Positions 27,063 through 35,186 of a stretch of DNA of 64,000 nt are shown piece after piece. Source of the DNA: an uncultured Bacteroidales bacterium (GTDB taxonomy: Bacteria; Bacteroidota; Bacteroidia; Bacteroidales; Bacteroidaceae); NCBI GenBank assembly GCA_902800305.1, contig CADCDP010000018.1, positions 20,684-84,683 of the forward strand, read 5' to 3'. Both the position numbers and the translations under genes were made by a program. How positions within the stretch are numbered: the first letter of the stretch is position 1; each line of letters opens with the position of its first letter. The notes under the pieces were generated by a model, which was not told the DNA's origin, did not search any database, and was given only the letters and a program-made list of their open reading frames with translations.

Positions 27063-27123
27063 GGTACATGAATAGCCCATGAGGGGTATTTCTGGGGCGG
27101 CGAAATGTCCGTACCTTTGCAGC
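27063..27123 (+). promoter_or_regulatory. Shared promoter module P3 (lipoprotein/TonB receptor/symporter unit)
   Basis: GGTA-N5-ATA-N3-CAT, GGGGTATTTCTGGGG, GGCGAAATGTCCGTACCTTT; TACCTTTG at 27112, 49 bases from GGTA. Downstream, repeated (T)TTAAAGTT units (27131-27165) and their complement (27201-27231) form an AT-rich inverted repeat in the leader. Confidence 0.75.
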
Positions 27124-27265
27124 GGAAAAATAAAGTTTAAAGTTGAGAGTTTAAAGTTTAAAGACCATGCGGTCTGTCTCCCAACATCGCGTCAGCCTCT
27201 TTAAACCTTAAACCTTAAACTTTAAACTTTACCAAATAATTTAACGACAAAAAACTTTGAGAAAA

Positions 27266-28213
27266 ATGAACAAGAAGGTATTAACTTTGTTTTTAGCGAT
27301 AGCATCGCTGGGACTGGTGTCGTGCAACAGCAACGACGATGAGACGGGTATTGTGATTGACGGTATTGACCTCTCAAAGGATGTGGATTGCTGTTCGGCA
27401 GAGGAGGCGCTACAGGTGTATAAGTTCCTCCAGACGGTGCGCAACATTCCAGAACTCACCACGGTGGTGGAAGGACTGTATGAAGTGTCTGCCTATTCGA
27501 AGACGGGAACCCTCCACAAGGGATACAACGACCTGTACTTCGTGGTGACGAAGAAAAAGACAGGCAATTACGTGAAGTTCTTCGACGTGACGGACCTGAC
27601 ACCATTGATGCACATGGTGAAGATGGATATGTGGCATAGCACACCCGTGGGTGGCACGGTGACGGTGCTGGACGAGAAACTGCCGGCTCTGAAACACGGA
27701 TGGGTGTCGCTCCTGATGAACACAAGCGATGCCGGCAACTGGCAGTTCTCCTACGACATCGAGGTGCTGGGCAGCAAGGGGGGCGTACAGAACAAGGCCA
27801 TCAACGTGAATGCCTTGCCCGACGGACAGGACTGGCTCAAGTCCTTCAAGGTGGGCAACGATACTTACTACCTCTCGCTCGTCAACCCCTCCGACTGGCA
27901 GACAGGCACAAACACCATCCAAGCATACATCTCAAAGAAGAACGACCCCATCACCACGCCTTACACCTTGGCAACAGAGACGTTCACCATAGAGATTGAC
28001 CCACGTATGCCCGACATGGGCAACCACACCTCGCCCGACAACACACCGCTGACAATACAAGGCAACGGAAGCTATCGGGGCAGCATCAACCTGACCATGA
28101 CGGGCTTGTGGCGCATCCACCTGACAGTGAAAGACTCTGAGGGGAACGTCGTGGCAGGGGGAGACGATCAAAAAGACGGGTACAGTTCGCTGTACTGGGA
28201 TGTAACACTTTAA
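27266..28213 (+). CDS. Lipoprotein with two YtkA-like (FixH-type) domains
   Basis: 315 residues from the ATG at 27266. Lipobox GLVSCNS. Two related beta-sandwich halves: the first has GYNDLYFVVTKK ... TPLMHMVKMDMWHSTPVG, the second MPDMGNHTSPDNTPL ... YRGSINLTMTGLWRIHLTV, both typical of YtkA-like domains. The Met/His groups (MHMVKMDMWH; MPDMGNH) suggest metal binding, most likely copper. The next gene is a TonB receptor with similar Met-rich loops, so the pair probably handles copper or a copper-bearing ligand at the outer membrane. The function of the domain family is not established; the metal role is inference. Confidence 0.7.
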   Translation: MNKKVLTLFLAIASLGLVSCNSNDDETGIVIDGIDLSKDVDCCSAEEALQVYKFLQTVRNIPELTTVVEGLYEVSAYSKTGTLHKGYNDLYFVVTKKKTGNYVKFFDVTDLTPLMHMVKMDMWHSTPVGGTVTVLDEKLPALKHGWVSLLMNTSDAGNWQFSYDIEVLGSKGGVQNKAINVNALPDGQDWLKSFKVGNDTYYLSLVNPSDWQTGTNTIQAYISKKNDPITTPYTLATETFTIEIDPRMPDMGNHTSPDNTPLTIQGNGSYRGSINLTMTGLWRIHLTVKDSEGNVVAGGDDQKDGYSSLYWDVTL

Positions 28214-28226
28214 GCATTTTTTAAGG

Positions 28227-30197
28227 ATGATTAGTATATTGTTAGTGCCATTCTTTTACGTAGATTCCCTCACCACCTCGTCACACACCATCGACGAGGT
28301 GGTGGTGGTATCGGTGGCAGGGGAAGGACGGAAAAGGTCGGTGAAGGGACAGGTGGCGAGCATCGACGAGCACCTGTCGGAACTCTCGCACGTCAATCTG
28401 GTGCGACGCGGCTCGTATGCGTGGGAACCTGTAGTGAACAACATGGCGACGGAACGTGTCGCCACCACCATCGACGGCATGAAGATTTTCTATGCTTGCA
28501 CCGACAAGATGGATCCCGTCACCTCGTATGTGGAGAGCAGCAACCTACAGAGCATCCTGCTCAATTCGGGCTTGAACGGAAATCCGCAATCGACAGGCAA
28601 CATCGGAGGAAGCCTTGACCTGAAACTGCGTCGTACTGGCTTCAACGCAGACCCCTTCCATGCGAATGTTGATGTGGGTTACGAGACGAATGGCCACCTA
28701 CAGGTCTATGGAGCAGACGTGGCGGTGTCGAGCCAACACTTCTACACAAACGGTGGTGTCTTCTATCGCCATGCCGACAACTACAAAGAGGGCGGTGGTA
28801 GAAAGGTGCAGTTCTCGCAATTCCAAAAGGTGAATGCCTTCGCCAATGCGGGTGTAAAACTCTCTGACAGCAATATTTTGGAAGGCACTTTCATCTTCGA
28901 CCGTGCCACCGATGTGGGCTACCCTGCCCTGAACATGGACGTGGCAAAGGCCGAGGCGTTCATCACCTCCCTATCCTACAAGCACCAATGGGCAGAGAGT
29001 TTCCTGAACTCGTGGGAAACCAAGGCATACTACAACCACATCACGCACGTGATGGACGACACGAAGCGTCCCGACGTGGAGATACACATGGACATGCCCG
29101 GTAAGAGCTGGACAAGCGGCCTCTACAGCCTCGTCTCTGCCTCGAACGGACGGCACGACATACAGGCGAACTACGACCTCTACTACAACCGTCTCTTCGC
29201 CGACATGACGATGTACCCAGGCGGCGCGGCTCCCATGTACATGGTCACATGGCCTGACGTGGGTACGCTCAACACGGGCGTGGCACTGAACGACCACATC
29301 GACTTGGGGGGAGGGCATCAGCTCCATCTCTCAACAAAAGTGGCATGGCAGACCCAACGCCTGAACAACGAAGAAGGCTACCATGCCCTGCGAGTCTTCT
29401 TCCCAGGCATGAAACAGAACTACCAGCAAGTGACGGGACGCATCGCCGCCAATTATGCAGTAAGAAGGAAGAATTATGAAGTGAACGTCGGAGCTGGTTG
29501 GGGCAGCCGTGCCCCCACCGTCACGGAGGCTTACGGCTACTACCTCAACAACACGTTCAACCAGTACGACTATATCGGCAATCCGCGTCTGAAGAACGAG
29601 AGTGCCATCGAACTGAACGGAGCGACAAAATGGCAAATGTTGAATGGCAAATGTCAAATCGGATTGGATGCCAACGCTTTCTTCTTCTCCAACTACATCA
29701 TCGGGCAGTTCGAGACGAGACTCTCGCCCATGACGGTCGATGCCGAAGGGGTGAAGGTGTATGGCAACCTCGACCACGCCACCATCGTCAATACCTCTTT
29801 GAACGTAAAATGGAAAATGGCGACTTGGCTGACTTGGGACACACGTCTCGGTTATGCCATCGGGCGTGACGACAAAGGCGACCCTCTGCCCCTCATCTCG
29901 CCGTTCTCCTACACGTCGAGCCTCACCTTCGCCCACCGACGTTTTCAAGGCAAAGCCGAACTCCGAGGCAACAGCCGACAGACCCACTACGGCAAGAAAT
30001 ACGGCGAAACAGTCACATCGGCATGGGTCATCGGCAATATCAGCGGACAATATACGTTATCTATTCAGAGGCACGACCTAACCCTCCGTGCTGGTGTGGA
30101 GAACTTGGCGGACACACGCTACACCACCTACTCCGACTGGTGCGACATTCCGCAGAAGGGAAGGAACGTGTACGTAAACTTATCTTGGCAACTATAA
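28227..30197 (+). CDS. TonB-dependent receptor, copper-type (NosA/OprC-like)
   Basis: 656 residues: signal segment, short TonB-box-like DEVVVVSVAG, plug with VVNNMATERVATTIDGMKIF and a 22-strand-type barrel ending GRNVYVNLSWQL. Met/His-rich loops (HVMDDTKRPDVEIHMDMPGK; ADMTMYPGGAAPMYMVTWPD) match the pattern of the copper receptors NosA and OprC. It is much smaller than SusC proteins and lacks the carboxypeptidase-D-like domain. It lies 13 bases after the YtkA-like lipoprotein gene and 3 bases before the SLC1 symporter gene. Copper (or a copper-loaded chelator) is the likely ligand; this needs a binding test. Confidence 0.83.
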   Translation: MISILLVPFFYVDSLTTSSHTIDEVVVVSVAGEGRKRSVKGQVASIDEHLSELSHVNLVRRGSYAWEPVVNNMATERVATTIDGMKIFYACTDKMDPVTSYVESSNLQSILLNSGLNGNPQSTGNIGGSLDLKLRRTGFNADPFHANVDVGYETNGHLQVYGADVAVSSQHFYTNGGVFYRHADNYKEGGGRKVQFSQFQKVNAFANAGVKLSDSNILEGTFIFDRATDVGYPALNMDVAKAEAFITSLSYKHQWAESFLNSWETKAYYNHITHVMDDTKRPDVEIHMDMPGKSWTSGLYSLVSASNGRHDIQANYDLYYNRLFADMTMYPGGAAPMYMVTWPDVGTLNTGVALNDHIDLGGGHQLHLSTKVAWQTQRLNNEEGYHALRVFFPGMKQNYQQVTGRIAANYAVRRKNYEVNVGAGWGSRAPTVTEAYGYYLNNTFNQYDYIGNPRLKNESAIELNGATKWQMLNGKCQIGLDANAFFFSNYIIGQFETRLSPMTVDAEGVKVYGNLDHATIVNTSLNVKWKMATWLTWDTRLGYAIGRDDKGDPLPLISPFSYTSSLTFAHRRFQGKAELRGNSRQTHYGKKYGETVTSAWVIGNISGQYTLSIQRHDLTLRAGVENLADTRYTTYSDWCDIPQKGRNVYVNLSWQL

Positions 30198-30200
30198 ACA

Positions 30201-31403
30201 ATGAAAAGAACTTTGATTTGGATGGGGGCACTGATTGCCGGTGCCATATTAGGACTGTTGGGCATCACTTGGCTCAACGAGGCCATGAACTTTGTGGCGA
30301 CAATCTACACACGACTCTTCCAGCTGTTGGCCGTGCCGACCATCGTGCTGGTGGTGATGACCACGTTCGCCACCTTCGGCTCGAAAGGGTCTGGGAGAAT
30401 CTTCGGGCGAACGCTGACCTACACATTGCTGACCACTTTGAGCGCAGGAGCGGTGGGAGCATTGCTGTATGTGCTGATAGCTCCAGCCAACCTGCCAGCC
30501 GAGGCCATCAGCCAAGGCATCAAAGCGGTGGAAGCACCCTCGCTTTCCTATAGCGACCACCTCATCAGCATCATTCCCAACAACATCGTGAAACCCTTCC
30601 TCGACGGCAATGTGCTCTCCCTGCTCCTGCTGGCCTTTGCCGTCGGCTTCGGACTCTCCAAACTTCCTGAATCGGAGAACAAAACCGTCGTCGTGCGAGG
30701 GCTTCACGGGCTTCAGGAACTCCTCTTCCTGCTCATCCGAGGACTTATCCAGACGCTACCCCTCGGCATCATCGCCTTCTCAGCCCAACTCTCCGCACAA
30801 GTGTCGGCTGGTGTGGTGGCCGACAGCATCGGCAAGTACGTGATGGTCATTCTGGGCGGCAACCTCATCCAGTTCTTCATCGTCCTGCCCCTCTTCCTGT
30901 TGGCACGAGGCCTGAACCCTTGGAAAGTCTTCACGGCGATGTCGCCAGCGGTGCTCATGGCACTCTTCACCAAGAGCAGTGCCGCCACATTGCCTGTCAC
31001 GATACAGTCAGCCGAAGAACGCCTGAAAGCACGTCCAGAAGTGGCGCGATTCGTCCTGCCCCTCTGCACCACCATCAACATGAACGGCTGTGCGGCCTTC
31101 ATCCTCGTCACCTCGCTCTATGTGATGCAGAACGGAGGCATGGCCATCACCCTGCCTACCATCCTGCTCTGGCTCCTCATCGCCGTCGTCTCTGCCATCG
31201 GCAATGCTGGCGTTCCCATGGGGTGCTACTTCCTCACCCTATCCCTCATGGCAGGCATCGGTGCCCCCGTAGGCATCATGGGCATCATCCTCCCCATCTT
31301 CACCATCATCGACATGGTGGAGACAGCCGAGAACGTGTGGAGCGACTCCTGTGTATGTGCCCTCGTCGGGAGAACTGCGTGGCAAAAGAACACACACGGA
31401 TGA
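30201..31403 (+). CDS. SLC1/DAACS-type sodium:dicarboxylate (amino acid) symporter
   Basis: 400 residues with about eight membrane helices and two re-entrant loops. Conserved sites: the HP1 serine loop appears as TKSSAATLPVTIQSAEE, the TM7 motif as TTINMNGCAAF (NMDGT in glutamate carriers), and HP2 as SAIGNAGVPMGCYFL. The changes (TKSS for SSSS, NMNG for NMDG) suggest a substrate other than glutamate or aspartate. It is the third gene of the P3 unit, after the copper-type receptor, which is unusual company for this family. The last ~20 residues are charged and partly fall near a repeat-rich region. Confidence 0.88.
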   Translation: MKRTLIWMGALIAGAILGLLGITWLNEAMNFVATIYTRLFQLLAVPTIVLVVMTTFATFGSKGSGRIFGRTLTYTLLTTLSAGAVGALLYVLIAPANLPAEAISQGIKAVEAPSLSYSDHLISIIPNNIVKPFLDGNVLSLLLLAFAVGFGLSKLPESENKTVVVRGLHGLQELLFLLIRGLIQTLPLGIIAFSAQLSAQVSAGVVADSIGKYVMVILGGNLIQFFIVLPLFLLARGLNPWKVFTAMSPAVLMALFTKSSAATLPVTIQSAEERLKARPEVARFVLPLCTTINMNGCAAFILVTSLYVMQNGGMAITLPTILLWLLIAVVSAIGNAGVPMGCYFLTLSLMAGIGAPVGIMGIILPIFTIIDMVETAENVWSDSCVCALVGRTAWQKNTHG

Positions 31404-31499
31404 CACATAAACGTACCACCAATAGCTCATTTAAACAACGAATTTCACGAATTTCACGAATTTTTCGTTCTATGAAACAAAAATATAATTTAAGTAACC

Positions 31500-31675
31500 A
31501 TAAAAAAATAAATTGGTTTGATTTGCCGCTTTGCGGCATTAAAAAGAAAAATAAAAAAAACAAATAAAAACATGGAAAAAATTTTTTAATATTTTTGCCT
31601 ATTTTTTTTCTATTTTTTCTTTCTACGCCCCGCAGGGGCATAAAACGTACCAAGTTATTTTTTTACGATTACTAA
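31500..31675 (+). mobile_element. MITE-like AT-rich element, copy B
   Basis: Same architecture as 24371-24541: GCCGCTTTGCGGC, A-rich/T-rich core, GCCCCGCAGGGGC, then ACGTACCAAGTTATTTTTTT and ACGATTACTAA. It has no flanking 26-base repeat. Confidence 0.65.
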
Positions 31676-31689
31676 GTTTCGCATGTTAT

Positions 31690-31760
31690 CATTCAACGCA
31701 GAGTCGCAGAGATTTTTTTATTATTTCTTTTCTCTCTGCTCCTCTGCGTTCAGAAATAAA
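31690..31760. repeat. Inverted repeat AACGCAGAG.../...CTCTGCGTT
   Basis: AACGCAGAGTCGCAGAGA and TCTCTGCTCCTCTGCGTT flank a T-rich loop. It has the look of a dispersed REP-like sequence in the ~750-base non-coding stretch 31404-32157. Confidence 0.6.
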
Positions 31761-31801
31761 GAACTTGCGAAAGTTGAAAATATAATTTATGATAATTGGT
31801 G

Positions 31802-31911
31802 ACTCATTCATGATAATTGGCTACGCCGAACTAACGTTTCATGTCGAAAATAAAACACGAAACGTTAGTTCGGCGTAGCCAATCCCCATAAATTAACCAC
31901 GAATGAGTCAT
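31802..31911. repeat. Perfect 25-bp inverted repeat
   Basis: Arms 31816-31840 and 31859-31883 are exact reverse complements (core GGCTACGCCGAACTAACG), loop 18 bases. An outer pair GACTCATTC / GAATGAGTC frames it. No T-run follows on either strand. Confidence 0.8.
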
Positions 31912-31917
31912 GAATTA

Positions 31918-32064
31918 CTTGCAAATCCCGAAAATTTGTTGTATATTTGCACCTGAAAAAGGATGTTCTTGTGGGCTTCCCACACATTTCCGCCCCAAAA
32001 ACCCAAGTTCCAATCGTAAGCTTCGATAGTACAATCGTAAGCTTCGATAGTACAATCGCAACCT
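31918..32064 (+). ncRNA. Promoter-headed hairpin-repeat element, copy 2 (truncated)
   Basis: TTG 31919-31921, 20 bases, TATATTTG 31942-31949; leader with the hairpin GTGGGCTTCCCAC; two exact 21-base units at 32012-32032 and 32033-32053; then AATCGCAACCT, after which the right hairpin arm is missing. The distance from the -7 box to the first repeat (68 bases) equals that of copy 1. Confidence 0.55.
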
Positions 32065-32157
32065 AGTCACAGGTGGCAACGTAGAGGGGTCAAAAGTGGG
32101 TTTCCGCACAAGGCCCAAAATGCTGTCCGCACCAAGCCCCAAACAAGTGCGGCAAGC

Positions 32158-34494
32158 TTACTGCACAGCTACCTTACGCCCACCATGGATATACACCCCA
32201 CGCTGGCTGGGTTTCCCACTCAACTTGCGACCATCCAGCGTGTACCACGCATCATCGGAATCCGTGAAATTCGTGTCATCCGTCGTTGAAAGAATCCCCG
32301 TTTCCTCGTCCTCGTCGCCGAAGTTGATGTTAAACGCCCGCACTTGGGCCACGGCATCACCGCCGAGGCGGAACAGGGCGCGGCAGGAGCCGACGGTCAT
32401 GTCGTCGCTGGGCCAGTAGAGCGTGTTCGCGGCGCCGAGGTAGAGCACGGTCTTGTCGTTGGCGTCGAGGCCGACGGGGCTGTAGGAGCCGACGAAGCTG
32501 ACGGCGCCGTCGGTGCTGGAAACAGAAGCGGGCGCATCGGCGCTGACATTGACCCACTCGAAGAGCGGACTGGTGATGTTGGTGAGCCAGTCGATGCCCA
32601 TTTCTAACTCGTCAATCGCGACAACAGTGGCGTGAGCTGACCCGCTTATTTCCAAGCGGAAGTATTGGTAGTTGCCAGGGTGCTGGATGGTGAAACTCTT
32701 AGACGTCCAGACTGGCAGGGCGTCTTCCGGGTTTTCGTTGGAGTTACGGCTGTCTATCTCAGTCCAGGTGTCGTCCTCGTTGAGTTTGGCAAGGAGCCTC
32801 CATATTGTCGGTTTGCGTTGATCTTCTATTGTCATAGTGTAGTTGGTAGCGTGGACTGGCTCAGAGGCCTGGAACTCGATGTAGGCTGCACCCGACGCTA
32901 AGTTCACAGCCCAAGCAGTACTATGGCCGTCCATCGCATTGGCAGGGTCAATATCATAACTCGATGCACCTGTGACGCGGAATACGCCAGTGGAATTACT
33001 CTTCACGATGTACGGCTTGCCGGCCTCGATGCTCGTGGCGGGGGTGAAGTTGAGGTAGAGCGTGCCGCCGTCGAGGTGCGACGCCGTGCCGTCCAGCTCC
33101 ATCACGGTGAAGCCTTCGAGCGGTGTGTCCCTGAGCGTGGTCAGCGGGAAGGGCAGGCAGAGGGTGTTCCAGTCGCCGTCGCGGTAGAGGATGCGGTCTT
33201 GCAGCATCACGTTGGCCGCGCCTTCTTTCTTGGCGATTTTGTCGGTGTTCTTCTTGCCCACGGGCTGTGCGCTGTCATCGTCGAGCAGGGCGAATGTATG
33301 TGGCTTTGCCGAAACCGTCACATTTGCGTCTGGCATGGTGAAAGTGTACTGCCTGAAGCTGGCATCCGTTAGGGGCAGGTTGTTGGTGCCGTCGCTGACC
33401 GTCAGTGTCGATTCGTCGATTCTCTCATCAAGCGTTAGCCTGACTGTCTCACCTGTATAGGCAATCTCCTTATTGGCCTCGATATACGGGCTGAAACGAT
33501 TGGGAATCGAAACGGTGTGGCTATTGCAATAACCAAAAAGTTTGAGTTCAGATAAATAGGTATTGTAACTATCATTTGATTCAACTGAAAAGCGAAAGAA
33601 CTTGTAGGGATTGTTACCGTCATTATGGCAATTGTAAGTTTTTTCGCCAACTGTACGTTCATATGTATAGTCCTGATAAATCACCGTCCAATCGTCACCA
33701 ATGTCTTTCTTTGCAAGCAGTTCCATTTTATTTGTAGGAAAGAAATGAGAACCATCGGCAATGTTGATAATAAAACCTTTCGGGACAATCATTTTGTCAG
33801 AGTGGAAATCAACAGTTATGTTTTTATGGTAAACATTCCACATTACAAATGGCTTTCCATCTACAAGAGCAAGATAGCCATCGGGACTTCCTGACGTTGC
33901 AATAAAGCCTGTAAACTGGGAGTATTGTGAGTTGTATTCGGAAACTTCTGTAGCCGGCTCCTGCCCAATCTCATACATCGTCACTTCGGTGTAGGGGCTG
34001 TTCAGCAGGAAGTCCTCATAGCCGTTGCCGTTGTTGACGGTGGCATACACCTTCACATAGAGGGTTCGCGAGGGGGCTTCGCCGGGTTCGATATTGATTA
34101 AAATCGGGACCTCCATCCTGAAGTTGTGCTTGCCGCTGAGGCCATAGGCTGTGTTCACGTCGTCCCTTGCAAAGTATTCCACGCTGACTTCCCTCATGCG
34201 TTCATAGCCATCGTCCTCTTTATTGGGCGTGTTGGAGACTATGGCCTTCAATTCAATATTCTTGTCCAGCTGCCACCACTTGGTAGTTGGGTCCGAGTCA
34301 TACACCCACCCTTCGATGTAGACGACGCGCTCGCTGCCATAACATTCGATGTGGGATACCAGCGTGTTCTGTGACTGCGCCGTGGCGGCGGTCATCACCG
34401 CGAGCAGCAGGGTCATGGCTGCCCGTCTCACACATGCGCCGCCCAGCCTCCAGGCCGTCAGCGCGAAAAATGATTGTTTTTCCATTCTCTTCAT
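32158..34494 (-). CDS. Large secreted protein of unknown function with discoidin-like parts and C-terminal tail
   Basis: 778 residues. Signal peptide with an unusually long N-region; cleavage probably after ...AATAQS. I do not recognise a catalytic domain. Two stretches carry the FRFSVESNDSYNTYLSELKL or YFRLEISGSAHATVVAIDEL pattern of F5/8-type (discoidin) modules, and the central part resembles Bacteroidales cell-surface proteins with 'LYLNFTPATSIEAGKPYIV' segments. The tail WYTLDGRKLSGKP...RGVYIHGGRKVAVQ is the short C-terminal motif found on other secreted proteins in this window. Start choice is uncertain between two Met separated by three residues. Base composition is uneven: the middle third (33490-33900) is clearly more AT-rich than the flanks, which hints at a patchwork origin. 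Confidence 0.75.
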   Translation of the reverse strand: MKRMEKQSFFALTAWRLGGACVRRAAMTLLLAVMTAATAQSQNTLVSHIECYGSERVVYIEGWVYDSDPTTKWWQLDKNIELKAIVSNTPNKEDDGYERMREVSVEYFARDDVNTAYGLSGKHNFRMEVPILINIEPGEAPSRTLYVKVYATVNNGNGYEDFLLNSPYTEVTMYEIGQEPATEVSEYNSQYSQFTGFIATSGSPDGYLALVDGKPFVMWNVYHKNITVDFHSDKMIVPKGFIINIADGSHFFPTNKMELLAKKDIGDDWTVIYQDYTYERTVGEKTYNCHNDGNNPYKFFRFSVESNDSYNTYLSELKLFGYCNSHTVSIPNRFSPYIEANKEIAYTGETVRLTLDERIDESTLTVSDGTNNLPLTDASFRQYTFTMPDANVTVSAKPHTFALLDDDSAQPVGKKNTDKIAKKEGAANVMLQDRILYRDGDWNTLCLPFPLTTLRDTPLEGFTVMELDGTASHLDGGTLYLNFTPATSIEAGKPYIVKSNSTGVFRVTGASSYDIDPANAMDGHSTAWAVNLASGAAYIEFQASEPVHATNYTMTIEDQRKPTIWRLLAKLNEDDTWTEIDSRNSNENPEDALPVWTSKSFTIQHPGNYQYFRLEISGSAHATVVAIDELEMGIDWLTNITSPLFEWVNVSADAPASVSSTDGAVSFVGSYSPVGLDANDKTVLYLGAANTLYWPSDDMTVGSCRALFRLGGDAVAQVRAFNINFGDEDEETGILSTTDDTNFTDSDDAWYTLDGRKLSGKPSQRGVYIHGGRKVAVQ

Positions 34495-34668
34495 TTTGTT
34501 CGTTGTTTATAGTTTTCTGATTGGATACAAAAGCACAGACGCAGCGACGGCTCCCCCCGTCCACATTCGGACGAGAGGAGCCGCCACAGCGGTCTCAACC
34601 TGTAATATGTAGGGAGTGAGAGACATAGTGCGTGGAAAATTTACAATTTCCGCGACAAAGGTACGTAT

Positions 34669-34833
34669 TTATTTCGAATTATCGTTCGATTTTCCCAATA
34701 AAGTGGTGGAAAACGTAGTTATCACCGTCCTAACCGCCGTCCCCACCATCTGCGCTCCCGCGAAGGCTATCATGACTGCGAGCAGCGCGACCACCGCCCA
34801 CCCGATGGATGATTGTTTTTCTGTCGTCTTCAT
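34669..34833 (-). CDS. Small single-span membrane protein, 54 residues
   Basis: MKTTEKQSSIGWAVVALLAV then a hydrophobic stretch and a polar tail to SNDNSK. One membrane segment or signal anchor. The first part looks like the signal region of the 778-residue protein downstream (MEKQSFFAL ... LLLAVMTAATAQ), so it may be a truncated duplicate of that gene's start. Between the two genes lies a GC-rich spacer. Function unknown. Confidence 0.45.
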   Translation of the reverse strand: MKTTEKQSSIGWAVVALLAVMIAFAGAQMVGTAVRTVITTFSTTLLGKSNDNSK

Positions 34834-34879
34834 TTTGATTGTTTTTTATTGTTTACTCGTTAATTATTTGCCAAATTGT

Positions 34880-35150
34880 TTGGTGGTGTCGGGAAATGTG
34901 CGTACCTTTGCATCGTCAGACCCCACCCGCGCTTCCCGTTGACCAGCGTACCAGGGTGGGCCTTTTCGTTTATAGACGGATGAAAGAAGCGATTTATCCG
35001 ACGGTCAGCCCTTCGGCCATGGGCTTCAAGCAAGGCTGGGAACTGGAGCCGCTGTGGCAGTAGCACTTCCCTCCTCCTGTCCTCCGCAGACATCATTAGA
35101 CAACATCATCCCTCGCACCGCCCTTTGCGCTGCGAGGGATTTCTGGTATC
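34880..35150 (+). other. Short possible transcription unit with promoter, hairpins and a 27-codon ORF
   Basis: TTTG 34880-34883, about 20 bases, TACCTTTG 34903-34910, preceded by GGGAAATGTGCG as in the P1-P3 promoters but without their upstream part. A hairpin CCACCC...GGGTGG (34923-34960) is followed by TTTT. ATG at 34980 opens a 27-codon frame ending GWELEPLWQ. A second hairpin, CCCTCGCA...TGCGAGGG (35109-35137), follows. It could be a small RNA or a remnant. It fills most of the gap 34834-35186. Confidence 0.4.
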
Positions 35151-35186
35151 ATTGCGGATTATACCTTCGAGGAGGAAGTATCTGTT

